Below the pieces are notes generated by a model. The model ran no database searches. It saw only the letters and a program-made list of their open reading frames with translations, and was not told the DNA's origin. Shown piece by piece: positions 18,896-27,194 of a stretch of 64,000 bases of DNA. The stretch comes from Sideroxydans sp. (lineage in GTDB: Bacteria > Pseudomonadota > Gammaproteobacteria > Burkholderiales > Gallionellaceae). Positions within the stretch are counted from its first letter, which is position 1. The number at the start of each line of letters is the position of its first letter. The stretch spans positions 248,001 through 312,000 of the forward strand of contig JAQTUV010000004.1 of assembly GCA_028707175.1 (NCBI GenBank). Reading direction: 5' to 3'. The translations under genes were made by a program, and so were the position numbers.

Positions 18896-20554
18896 TTACT
18901 TTTTTGTCAGTGCCGACGTAGGTGGATTCTGTTTCAACCGACCACACGCAGGCTCAACTCCATTATCACAAGCTAGCTTCCAGTCAGCCTTGGCTTCCTT
19001 GATTAAATTCAAAGCTAAATAATCATTACCGCGTATGAAGAACAACATCGCCCTGAAATCCTTTGTATCAGGAAAGGATTTCGCATAAATCAGTGCATTG
19101 GTGTCGCAGTCAACCGTGCGCTGCAAGTCGCCCATATTCCGATAGACGTTCCCCATATTCGCCCACGCATAGTGAACTTTTGGCTCCAAAGTGACTGCCG
19201 TCTGGAAGCTAGACAATGCCTCTTTCAACAAACCTCTATCTGCGTAGCCATTACCGAGATTGTTATAAATTCTGTAAGAGCCATAAGGCGTATCTTGCCT
19301 ATCATTGAGCAACTTAGCGGCATCTTCCCAAAAGAATATAGGGTCAGAAAAGGTCATTAGCCGCTCATTTGAAATCATCAACATGGCCAACACCACAAGC
19401 ACACTAATTGCGATTGATATTGCTCGGCTGAGGCGACTTATCACCAGCGGCAAACACAGCCCGAGTGCAACCATCCAAAAATAGCTGCGATACAACACAA
19501 ACGGTTCTTGCAAGCGAATAGAGGAAAACTCAGTAGCGAACAGCATGGCAGGAATCAGCATCCCCAAGCCAAACATCCCAATTGTCCCACGCTTGAAAAT
19601 CAATCGAATTGCCAGCGCAACCCACAGCATAAACACCAACAGCGCAAAGCCGTAGATTGAGAAAAAGCTATGGGCGATTGGTTCGCGCATGTCGCCTGAC
19701 ATCCATAATGGGTTAGGTAACAACCATAAGCCCAGATATTTAAAGAACGCCACACCTTGCGTCAGTATGCTCATCCAATAGGGATGATCAATATCCAAGG
19801 AGGTGACTAACAATGCTCCGTCAGGCTCATAAGCTGCGCCCACTAGACTGAACTTTTGATACACAACCCACACCGCTGCACAGAAATATCCTATATAAAC
19901 CATCCACAAACGCCTAATAGTGGATATCCACTCAGTATCGAGTAGCACAGTCAGCACAACCATCACACTCGGTAACAGAATGACGTGCTCCTTACTCAAC
20001 ACCCCCAATAAATAGGCAAAGACACTGCTCCACAGCAATATTTTTTGATTCTGCTGAAAGCCTTTGACATATAAAAATAGTGCGATCACTGAAAACAAGG
20101 TCGCCATCACAATAGTGCGCTGCATCATGTACCCAGCGGCATACACCGCTACAGGATGAAGGGCGAACAAGAGTGCGCCGATCAAGGCGATCGACTTATA
20201 CGACAAGCCAGCTGCCGGTAAAGCCGCGCCCTCTTGCTGTGCGATTTTTTGAAATACCAATTTCAGGAAAAAATACAGGCTTATAGCCACGGCTGCGTGC
20301 AATGCCATATTGCCCACACGCACCCAATACACATCAGAACCAAACGCCATCCATGTCCAGGTAATCGAGGCATACGGCAACCAACGCGACATCCAAGGCG
20401 TAATACTGCTTTGATAGTTGGCAAGCCATGCCACGGTATAATTGGTGTCATCAAACAAGATGGGATTATGAAGATACGGCACGTAAAGCAAGGCCGTCAT
20501 TGCCAATATAAGCATCACCGCCCCGAGCGAAGCGTATCTTTTCAATTCAATCAT
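18896..20554 (-). CDS. GT-C-like polytopic membrane protein with C-terminal TPRs
   Basis: The 552-residue protein has about ten membrane segments over residues 1-400 and two to three TPR units at about 430-530 (NNLGNGYADRGLLKEALSSF, YAWANMGNVYRNMGDL). The first periplasmic loop has an acidic pair in NPILFDDTNYTV, as in GT-C glycosyltransferases and TMTC-type proteins, which use a lipid-linked sugar. It lies directly downstream of pilA, where several bacteria keep a pilin glycosyltransferase (TfpO/TfpW, PglL-type). A pilin-glycosylation role is inference from fold and position; no specific family was recognised. The substrate is unknown. Confidence 0.6.
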   Translation of the reverse strand: MIELKRYASLGAVMLILAMTALLYVPYLHNPILFDDTNYTVAWLANYQSSITPWMSRWLPYASITWTWMAFGSDVYWVRVGNMALHAAVAISLYFFLKLVFQKIAQQEGAALPAAGLSYKSIALIGALLFALHPVAVYAAGYMMQRTIVMATLFSVIALFLYVKGFQQNQKILLWSSVFAYLLGVLSKEHVILLPSVMVVLTVLLDTEWISTIRRLWMVYIGYFCAAVWVVYQKFSLVGAAYEPDGALLVTSLDIDHPYWMSILTQGVAFFKYLGLWLLPNPLWMSGDMREPIAHSFFSIYGFALLVFMLWVALAIRLIFKRGTIGMFGLGMLIPAMLFATEFSSIRLQEPFVLYRSYFWMVALGLCLPLVISRLSRAISIAISVLVVLAMLMISNERLMTFSDPIFFWEDAAKLLNDRQDTPYGSYRIYNNLGNGYADRGLLKEALSSFQTAVTLEPKVHYAWANMGNVYRNMGDLQRTVDCDTNALIYAKSFPDTKDFRAMLFFIRGNDYLALNLIKEAKADWKLACDNGVEPACGRLKQNPPTSALTKK

Positions 20555-20590
20555 CGGGTATCCCTATTCATTTCTCACGACACATAAAAC

Positions 20591-20620
20591 TAAAGAGGCT
20601 CCCCACGGGGAGCCTCTTTA
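20591..20620. terminator. Terminator hairpin between pilA and the GT-C-like gene
   Basis: TAAAGAGGCTCCCC and GGGGAGCCTCTTTA are nearly perfect arms forming a stem of about 13 bp with a very short loop. It lies 20 bases after the pilA stop. The A/T ends of the stem provide a weak T tract in either direction. It would make pilA mostly monocistronic, with read-through into the GT-C-like gene. Confidence 0.75.
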
Positions 20621-20639
20621 GGCACTACGTCAAACTAAA

Positions 20640-21107
20640 TTACTTACAGATGTTTGCAGTCAAACAAGTGCTGGTTGATGTCTGCAATACCCATGACACG
20701 CCATTGGTTGTTGCAGTACCCAACAATTCATATTTCTGACCAGCCAAACCATTTGCATTAGCAGCAGCGGCTTGAATCAACGCTGTTGTGGTTGTCAGAT
20801 TGGCAGTTGTTACGCCACTGTAGCCAACATATTTGCCGAATGCTGGTGTTGTAGGAACGGTACCCACAGTGCCGATTGCTGGAGGAACGCCGTTGTTACC
20901 ATGCGTACAATCTGTGAACGCACCCAAATCAGCCGCACAGGTTTCCAACGCTGTCTTCAACGCTTGAGTGGCTTGTACAACTTCGGTGAACTTTGCTTTT
21001 TTGGTGTAGTCGCTGTAAGCAGGGATCGCAACAGCAGCCAAAATACCAATAATCGCTACAACGATCATCAATTCGATCAATGTGAAACCTTTTTGTACGT
21101 TCTTCAT
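20640..21107 (-). CDS. pilA: Type IV major pilin PilA
   Basis: The prepilin begins MKNVQKG, is cut by PilD after that Gly, and exposes Phe1 of [20 protein letters not shown] with Glu5, the assembly residue. The mature protein is about 148 residues, a type IVa pilin with a globular Thr/Ala-rich head and a C-terminal cysteine pair (STCLTANIC) suited to a disulphide loop. Two further cysteines ([13 protein letters not shown]) precede it. I chose the ATG at 21107, after AAGGAG, rather than the open frame starting at 21242, which adds 45 residues unlike any pilin leader. A sigma-54 promoter lies 70-84 bases upstream. Confidence 0.96.
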   Translation of the reverse strand: MKNVQKGFTLIELMIVVAIIGILAAVAIPAYSDYTKKAKFTEVVQATQALKTALETCAADLGAFTDCTHGNNGVPPAIGTVGTVPTTPAFGKYVGYSGVTTANLTTTTALIQAAAANANGLAGQKYELLGTATTNGVSWVLQTSTSTCLTANICK

Positions 21108-21175
21108 ATTAAAACTCCTTAAGGGTTGGAATGTTGCCTTTACGAGGCTGCACACAGGATGTGTATTTAGATTAG

Positions 21176-21191
21176 AGCACATAGCGTGCCA
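21176..21191 (-). promoter_or_regulatory. Sigma-54 promoter of pilA
   Basis: On the minus strand the sequence is TGGCACGCTATGTGCT. It matches the sigma-54 -24/-12 consensus TGGCAC-N5-TTGCA in all but one or two positions, with exactly ten bases between the invariant GG and GC. Transcription would start about 58 bases before the pilA ATG. pilA genes of Pseudomonas and others use sigma-54 with PilR, which is not in this window. Confidence 0.82.
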
Positions 21192-21279
21192 CTCATAACA
21201 TCCCCAGCACAAAGCTTTTGATACTGTACAAAACCACTCCAAAGACGATTTAGGTCATAAAGGTGACGTTTTTTGTCAC

Positions 21280-22908
21280 TCATGCTTGATAACCTGGGAT
21301 CTTTGATTCATCAACTTCGTCAATCTGTTCGGGGGCAAGGTAACGTTGGGCGTATTCCAAATACACCTTTTCTCGAATGAACACATCAAAGAGCTCTGGA
21401 TCGATATGTCCGTTTTCTTTGAATTTCCCCAAAATACATAAAGACTCAGTCAGGGTTTTACCTTCTTTGTAAGGGCGATCTTTTGCGGTAAGGGCTTCAA
21501 AGATATCTGCGATACCCATTAGTCGCGCTTGCACAGACATCTGTTCGCGTTTCAATCCATTCGGATACCCGCGCCCATCCATACGTTCGTGATGCCCCCC
21601 CGCATATTCTGGCACTCGCTTAAGGTGTTTGGGCCAAGGCAGGGACTCCAGCATTTTGATGGTGACTACGATGTGATGATTGATGATTTGACGCTCATCC
21701 GCCGTTAGGGTACCAGAACGGATAGTGAGATTCTCAAGCTCATTCGTGCTTAGAAAATTGGCCTCGTTACCCGCAACATCGGTCCACGTATAATGTGCGA
21801 TACGTTGTACATGTGCGATATCTTCATCGCTCATTTTTTCGCTACCTACATTGCTGCGTCGCAAAAAATCACGGTCGGCATCTAACTGCTCGATACGTGT
21901 TTGATACGCTTCTTGAGTAATTACGCCTTCCAGCCAAGAGATACGTGCGTCACGCTTAAGCACTTCGAACCGCGTATCGACCAAGTGAATTCTGTCGTAG
22001 ATGGTTTGCAGCTTGGTGGCTTTGTCGACGACATGAACGGGGGTAGTGATCTTTCCGCAATCATGTAGCAAGCCAGCTATTTTGAGTTCATAGCGATCTT
22101 TGTCGGTCAGTTGAAAATCTTTTAAGGAGCCTTGTTGCGAACGACTCGCGGCTTCAGCCAACATCATCGTCAGTCCAGGAACGCGCGCGCAATGTCCGCC
22201 AGTGTAGGGTGATTTATCATCGATCGCGGTGTTGATCAGGCTGATGAATGATTCAAACAACTCTTCAAGTTGTTGCACCAATCTGCGATTGCTGATCGCG
22301 ATGGCGGCTTGAGAAGCCAGCGACTCTACGAGTTGCTGATCATCTTGAGTGAACTGCATCACCGCTGAATTCACGCGATCTTTGGCATTGATGAGTTGCA
22401 ATACGCCGATCACTTCCCGCTCGTGGTTGCGCATAGGAACAGCTAAGAATGAGCGCGAGTGATACCCCGTCTTTGCATCAAATTTTTTCGTGCCGGTAAA
22501 GTCAAATCCTTCGGCGATGTATGCATCGGGAATGTTGATTGTTTCACCATCTAATGCAGCGTGGCAGACCACCATGGCATGGTTGGCTTTACCATCGACC
22601 ATCAAGGGTATGGGATAGAACGGTATAGGTGTACCTGATACCCCCCCCATACGAATATCTAGCGAATCATTGCGTAATATTTCAAAGGTGAGCACCTGTT
22701 TTTCTGCGTCAAGCAAATACAAAGTACCCGCATCTGCATTGGTGATCTTCTGTGCCGCATTCAAGATGTTTTCCAACAAACGACCAATATCTCGTTCGCT
22801 AGATAAAGCCGATCCGATCACATTCAAATCGCTTAGACGATTGAGCAACCCGGCAACAACTTCACCTTGCTCTTTTAATTGGCGCGTGCGGGCAGTGATG
22901 TCATTCAT
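21280..22908 (-). CDS. GAF / HD-GYP cyclic-di-GMP phosphodiesterase
   Basis: A 542-residue soluble enzyme expected to hydrolyse c-di-GMP. A GAF domain occupies about 35-205 (AGTLYLLDAEKQVL, GVLQLINAKDR). The HD-GYP domain follows, with HCARVPGL, the HD pair in LLHDCGKITTP (about 280), HHIVVTIKML, and HHERMDGRGYPNGL with the GYP motif (about 440). An insertion of about 60 residues lies between the HD pair and the second half. It is the last gene of the signalling cluster, 15 bases after the pilus ATPase gene, and its product may lower c-di-GMP near the pilus machine. The GAF ligand is unknown. Confidence 0.92.
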   Translation of the reverse strand: MNDITARTRQLKEQGEVVAGLLNRLSDLNVIGSALSSERDIGRLLENILNAAQKITNADAGTLYLLDAEKQVLTFEILRNDSLDIRMGGVSGTPIPFYPIPLMVDGKANHAMVVCHAALDGETINIPDAYIAEGFDFTGTKKFDAKTGYHSRSFLAVPMRNHEREVIGVLQLINAKDRVNSAVMQFTQDDQQLVESLASQAAIAISNRRLVQQLEELFESFISLINTAIDDKSPYTGGHCARVPGLTMMLAEAASRSQQGSLKDFQLTDKDRYELKIAGLLHDCGKITTPVHVVDKATKLQTIYDRIHLVDTRFEVLKRDARISWLEGVITQEAYQTRIEQLDADRDFLRRSNVGSEKMSDEDIAHVQRIAHYTWTDVAGNEANFLSTNELENLTIRSGTLTADERQIINHHIVVTIKMLESLPWPKHLKRVPEYAGGHHERMDGRGYPNGLKREQMSVQARLMGIADIFEALTAKDRPYKEGKTLTESLCILGKFKENGHIDPELFDVFIREKVYLEYAQRYLAPEQIDEVDESKIPGYQA

Positions 22909-22923
22909 GTTTGTTTTTTTTGT

Positions 22924-25329
22924 TTACTTGATACATACCGCTCTTACTTGATGGATGTCGGTGATGCCACTCAACACCTTCTCGATGCCATCTTGCTTCA
23001 AAGTGCGCATGCCTTCTTCCAGTGCAATAGCGAACAGCTCGGCAACGCGTGCATGCTCTTGGATGGCTTTTTTGATTGGATCGCTACCAATCAATAATTC
23101 GTGCAATCCCACTCGACCACGATAGCCAGTACCCGAACATTTATCGCACCCTACTTTTTCATACAAAGTAATTTGACCTTTATCGTCACCAAACAGTTTG
23201 ACCCAATCCGCAAAAACCGCTTTGTACGCCCCACTCGCATCCTTTTTCCAAGTCTCAGTGTCTTTCAATTCAGTGGCATACTCTGTGAGAAGGGCTTTGA
23301 TCTCTTCCTGCGAAGCGACATGTGGCTTTTTACAATCTTTGCATAAGCGTTTCGCCAGACGCTGCGCCAAGATGCCCAACAGCGCATCTGAAAAATTGAA
23401 TGGGTCCATACCCATATCCAGCAGTCGGTTGATCGACTCGGGGGCACTATTGGTGTGCAAGGTGGCAAAGACTAAGTGCCCGGTGAGTGAGGCTTCGATA
23501 CCGATAGAGACAGTCTCTTTGTCGCGCATTTCACCGACCATAATTACATCTGGATCAGCACGCAGGAAAGCTCGCATGATGGTGGCAAAATCGAGTCCGG
23601 CCTTTTTATTGATCTGAACTTGGCGCAAGCCTTTCTGGGTAATTTCGACCGGATCCTCAGCGGTCCAAATCTTGGTATCTGGAGTATTAATATGCTTCAA
23701 GATAGAGTGCAGGGTCGTCGTTTTACCAGAACCGGTAGGGCCGCAAACGAAAAACAAACCGTAGGGCTTTGTGACTGTCTTTTTGACCAGTTCCAAGTTT
23801 CGAGCAGAGAAGCCCATGCTTTCGATTGGCAAGGGATCGCCAGATGCCAAAATACGCATCACGACATCTTCAACCCCGCCCTGTGAAGGAATCGTCGCCA
23901 CACGCAACTCGATATCTAACGGGCCATACTTTTTAAACTTAATTTTCCCATCTTGCGGCTTACGTTTTTCTGAGATGTCTAGATCACACATGATCTTCAG
24001 ACGGGTGACTAGCGCGTTTCGATAAGTAGCTGGAATTTCAATGTAACTTAGCAAGGAACCATCCTTGCGCAAACGGATGCCGGTCTTCCCTTTACCTGGC
24101 ATGGGCTCAATGTGGATGTCTGAAGCACCCATTTTGTAAGCATCAACGATGATTTTATTGACGAGCTTGACGAGTTCATTGTCTGCTGCCGCATTAACGT
24201 CATCTTGGCTGGCAGAACCAACATCTTCTTCATCGCCCCCCAAAGAGGTCAAGAGATCATCCATCGACCCCATGTCCTCGAAACTACCTGTCATCTCTCC
24301 CGCAGATGAAGCGCCATTACCGCCATAGAAAAGATCAAGTGTCGCGATGAATTCACGCAACGTGCACACTTTGTAGATCAAGCGATTACGCGGAAAAATA
24401 TTATTCACGACGCGAGAAGCTTGCATCCTCTCTGGGTCAGTCGTCAAAATGACGACACCTTCCGAGGTATCGTCAATGGGCAGCCAATGACTACTCTCTA
24501 CATATTCTCGTTTGAGGTTTCGCAACAAATCGCCCGGTTTTATTCGGTCAGCCTTGTATGGCTCATAGGGCACACCGAAAAAACCAGACAATGCTTTACC
24601 GAGTGCTTCAGGTTTGACTTGAAATTCATCTAATAAAACATCTTCTATATCGACACCTTTGCGGCGTGCCGTACGCGTCGCCAATTCAAACTCGGCGGAA
24701 GACATGACAGCATCTGAAACAAGATAGTCGTATTTGGTCTTAACGACCCCTGATTGCTGTTGCCGTTGACGCAATGCGACCGCAAGCGTTTGAGTTAACT
24801 CACGCGCCCCCTCCTCAACCATCGCAGGGAAAGGCATGCCTGCCTTGTTGTTGATGACCTGCATGACACCGATCAATTCACCGCTCTCTTCTGAGATCGG
24901 CGCCACCAACATCTGCTTTGTTCGATAGCCAGTACGCTTATCTACATCCTGCAAAAACCGCAATGTGGTGCTATGAAGGGCAAGTTCCTGCTCGTCATAG
25001 ACATCTTTTAGATTGAGTAATTTTTTATGGAAAGCAGCATAACCGGCCAAGCTCTGTTCTGCGATCGGGAGCTTTAAGTCTTTGAAGGAATTCAAGCCGG
25101 TTTTAACTTTAGAAACCAAAGAAGCCTTATCTTCACCCACCACATAGATGGTCAATCGGTCTGCATTGAAAAGTGCGCAAATATCCTTGCTGACATCCAA
25201 CATGATTTCGTCAATGTTGCTTGTCGCATGGATCTTATTGGTGACTTGGTTTAAGTTTTTCGTAAACTCCAACCTCACGCTCATTTCATTACTATTCGTT
25301 TGTACCGTACTATTCATCATCACTCCCAA
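22924..25329 (-). CDS. GAF-fused type IV pilus / type II secretion ATPase (PilB/GspE family)
   Basis: An 801-residue assembly ATPase, longer than usual PilB (about 570) because of an N-terminal GAF domain (about 25-190; RLTIYVVGEDKA, GVMQVINNKAG). A GspE/PilB N-domain follows (about 210-370) without the RLG motif of the c-di-GMP-binding MshEN type. The ATPase domain has Walker A GPTGSGKTTT (about 527), an Asp box (AFLRADPDVIMVGEMRD), and the zinc site made of CKDC (about 661) and CDKCSGTGYRGR (about 726). It lies in a signalling operon next to pilA and far from any pilC/pilT in view. A regulated pilus motor is likely; a secretion ATPase is the alternative. Confidence 0.9.
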   Translation of the reverse strand: MGVMMNSTVQTNSNEMSVRLEFTKNLNQVTNKIHATSNIDEIMLDVSKDICALFNADRLTIYVVGEDKASLVSKVKTGLNSFKDLKLPIAEQSLAGYAAFHKKLLNLKDVYDEQELALHSTTLRFLQDVDKRTGYRTKQMLVAPISEESGELIGVMQVINNKAGMPFPAMVEEGARELTQTLAVALRQRQQQSGVVKTKYDYLVSDAVMSSAEFELATRTARRKGVDIEDVLLDEFQVKPEALGKALSGFFGVPYEPYKADRIKPGDLLRNLKREYVESSHWLPIDDTSEGVVILTTDPERMQASRVVNNIFPRNRLIYKVCTLREFIATLDLFYGGNGASSAGEMTGSFEDMGSMDDLLTSLGGDEEDVGSASQDDVNAAADNELVKLVNKIIVDAYKMGASDIHIEPMPGKGKTGIRLRKDGSLLSYIEIPATYRNALVTRLKIMCDLDISEKRKPQDGKIKFKKYGPLDIELRVATIPSQGGVEDVVMRILASGDPLPIESMGFSARNLELVKKTVTKPYGLFFVCGPTGSGKTTTLHSILKHINTPDTKIWTAEDPVEITQKGLRQVQINKKAGLDFATIMRAFLRADPDVIMVGEMRDKETVSIGIEASLTGHLVFATLHTNSAPESINRLLDMGMDPFNFSDALLGILAQRLAKRLCKDCKKPHVASQEEIKALLTEYATELKDTETWKKDASGAYKAVFADWVKLFGDDKGQITLYEKVGCDKCSGTGYRGRVGLHELLIGSDPIKKAIQEHARVAELFAIALEEGMRTLKQDGIEKVLSGITDIHQVRAVCIK

Positions 25330-25332
25330 CTC

Positions 25333-26415
25333 TTATTGTTGTGCTTTAGGCACAGACCACAAACCATTTTCCAACACGTAGATATCGTATCCGGCCTGAG
25401 CCAATATGAATGCGGCGGCGGCACTACGCCGGCCACTTTGGCAATACGCAATATAGACGGTGGATTTACTCAGCACACCGATGGCGTTACGAATGTCGTT
25501 CAGCGGCACATTGATAGCGCCCGACAATTTGTCATAACGATATTCTGGTGGATGCCGAACATCCAACCATACTGCACCTTGATCGACCTTTCGAACGGCC
25601 TCTTCGAAATTTATCCGATGCAATAATGGTTCTTTCATCAAGTCCAAAAAGTCTTGCTTTTTCAAGCGTAGCAACACCCCATTACTCCGCATGATCACGG
25701 TTGCATTCCGTTTCGTATCCGAGATCAACGCCTCTTCACCAAACACATCTCCCGGCTTGAGTTCTGCCAATACCAGATTGGCCCCGCCGACTAAACGCGT
25801 CACCCGAGCTCGCCCACTCTCAATTAAATAATAATAGTCGCCTTCTTCACCTTCACGAATGATCACGTCTTTGTCCCACACTGCGATCGCCTCTACTCGA
25901 TTGAGTAACTTCCCAATATTCGCTGGAGGCAAATGAGCAAATGGCCCATTGTGCAAGCTTTCAGCACTAAACATACCCGAATTGAGCAACCTGCGAACAG
26001 CCGCTTCGGAACTTACTTTGTCAGTTTGTGGTTTAACATCGTCATGCCCTGCAAATTGATCCCAAGTAACCATCTGATCAAGTAAATCATCATCAACACG
26101 TAATAGCTGAATGTTGCTTAAAGCCTTAGCCGAAGAAATTTTGGGTTGGCGTTTGCCAATCGGATGACGCGCCCACTCTGAATCTGCTCGTATAATTACT
26201 TTGTTCCCATCTGCGTAAACCAATTCCAATGCGCCTCTTACTAAATAGACTGACTGTCCAGCTAGCGATTCGTTTTGAAAAAGATCCGCATCCATACCTA
26301 TATTTTCAACATGACAGTAATCTAGCAACTCTCGCAAGCGTGAAGGGCTAAACGTCGAAATCGGCTCTAAAGCAGCGAGTACGCGAATATCAATCATGTC
26401 ATTCATGGTGATCAC
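25333..26415 (-). CDS. Cyclic-nucleotide-binding / rhodanese fusion protein
   Basis: A 360-residue protein with no DNA-binding domain. Residues 15-100 look like a degenerate cNMP-binding fold. Residues 135-255 form a clearer one (IREGEEGDYYYLIESGRARV, LKPGDVFGEEALISDTKR), including the phosphate-binding-cassette-like stretch. The C-terminal 95 residues are a rhodanese domain (WLDVRHPPEYRYDKLSGAIN) with the catalytic Cys at about 324 in YCQSGRRSAAA. It probably changes activity or partners on binding cAMP made by the cyclase two genes upstream. It is separated from its neighbours by only 3 bases on each side. Confidence 0.88.
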   Translation of the reverse strand: MITMNDMIDIRVLAALEPISTFSPSRLRELLDYCHVENIGMDADLFQNESLAGQSVYLVRGALELVYADGNKVIIRADSEWARHPIGKRQPKISSAKALSNIQLLRVDDDLLDQMVTWDQFAGHDDVKPQTDKVSSEAAVRRLLNSGMFSAESLHNGPFAHLPPANIGKLLNRVEAIAVWDKDVIIREGEEGDYYYLIESGRARVTRLVGGANLVLAELKPGDVFGEEALISDTKRNATVIMRSNGVLLRLKKQDFLDLMKEPLLHRINFEEAVRKVDQGAVWLDVRHPPEYRYDKLSGAINVPLNDIRNAIGVLSKSTVYIAYCQSGRRSAAAAFILAQAGYDIYVLENGLWSVPKAQQ

Positions 26416-26418
26416 TTC

Positions 26419-27183
26419 TCAAAATTCAAACTCCTGCCCATTTTGTAAAATATTGGGGCTAAAGTCATGCACGAGTTCACCTATTTGCCTCATTGTCAGC
26501 TCTACCTCGCCGGGCTTTAGATGAGTAATGTAAATTTCAGGGCGTGATTTCAATTTTTTCAATTCTTCGGCGAGCAAGCTGGGACACAAGTGTTTAGATA
26601 GAATCGCCAATGACTTCTCTGCATCTGAAAACGCCGTTTCGATGATCAGATAATTCAAATTGGATATCTGGTTAATCGCCTGCCAAAGCGCATCGCATGT
26701 CGTTGTATCTCCACTAAAAACAAGACTCGAAAAACCGCTATCAACCCAATAGCCAACAGCAGGGACAACATGATTAACCGGTAACGCTGTAATGCTTCGA
26801 TCTCCAATCGTAGTAGGCTCGCCCACCACGATTTCGTGGTAACTCATCATCGCTGACTGAGGATTAGGTATTTCAGCAAAGTCAGGCCAAATTTCCCAAT
26901 TGAATACATGCTTTTTTAAAATCGCTAACGTTTCAGCCGTCGCATGAATCTGCAAGGGGCGGACTCTCATAAACCCAACGCTATCGATTAATAGAGGCAG
27001 ACACGCAATGTGATCCAAATGAGAGTGCGTGATAAATATATGATCGATGAGACTCATCTCAGCTAAGCTCAGGTCTCCTAGACCCGTACCTGCGTCAATC
27101 AAAATATCGTGACCGAGCAACAAAGAAGTGGTGCGAAAATTCCCACCAATGCCACCACTACATCCAAGCACTCTAAGCTTCAT
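26419..27183 (-). CDS. Metallo-beta-lactamase-fold hydrolase, class II cNMP phosphodiesterase-like
   Basis: A 254-residue MBL-fold enzyme. The dinuclear metal motif HSHLDHIACLPLLIDSVG (about 52-70) matches the signature of class II cyclic-nucleotide phosphodiesterases (HxHLDH, then small/hydrophobic residues). Further metal ligands are visible in VNHVVPAVGY, the Asp in FSGDTTTCD, and the last His in ITHLKPGE. It stands 11 bases after the adenylate cyclase gene and 3 bases before the cNMP-binding gene, so degradation of cAMP is the natural hypothesis. Another MBL activity such as an RNase Z-like function cannot be excluded. Confidence 0.82.
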   Translation of the reverse strand: MKLRVLGCSGGIGGNFRTTSLLLGHDILIDAGTGLGDLSLAEMSLIDHIFITHSHLDHIACLPLLIDSVGFMRVRPLQIHATAETLAILKKHVFNWEIWPDFAEIPNPQSAMMSYHEIVVGEPTTIGDRSITALPVNHVVPAVGYWVDSGFSSLVFSGDTTTCDALWQAINQISNLNYLIIETAFSDAEKSLAILSKHLCPSLLAEELKKLKSRPEIYITHLKPGEVELTMRQIGELVHDFSPNILQNGQEFEF

Positions 27184-27194
27184 CGCTGGTTAAC

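Noticed and set aside
18744-18947. 67-codon ORF across the flhDC promoter region
   Set aside because: It overlaps the end of the GT-C-like gene in another frame, has no ribosome site and covers the promoter boxes.
20640-21242. Longer pilin starting at 21242
   Set aside because: The extra 45 residues carry no prepilin leader, while the ATG at 21107 has AAGGAG and the exact leader MKNVQKG before FTLIEL.
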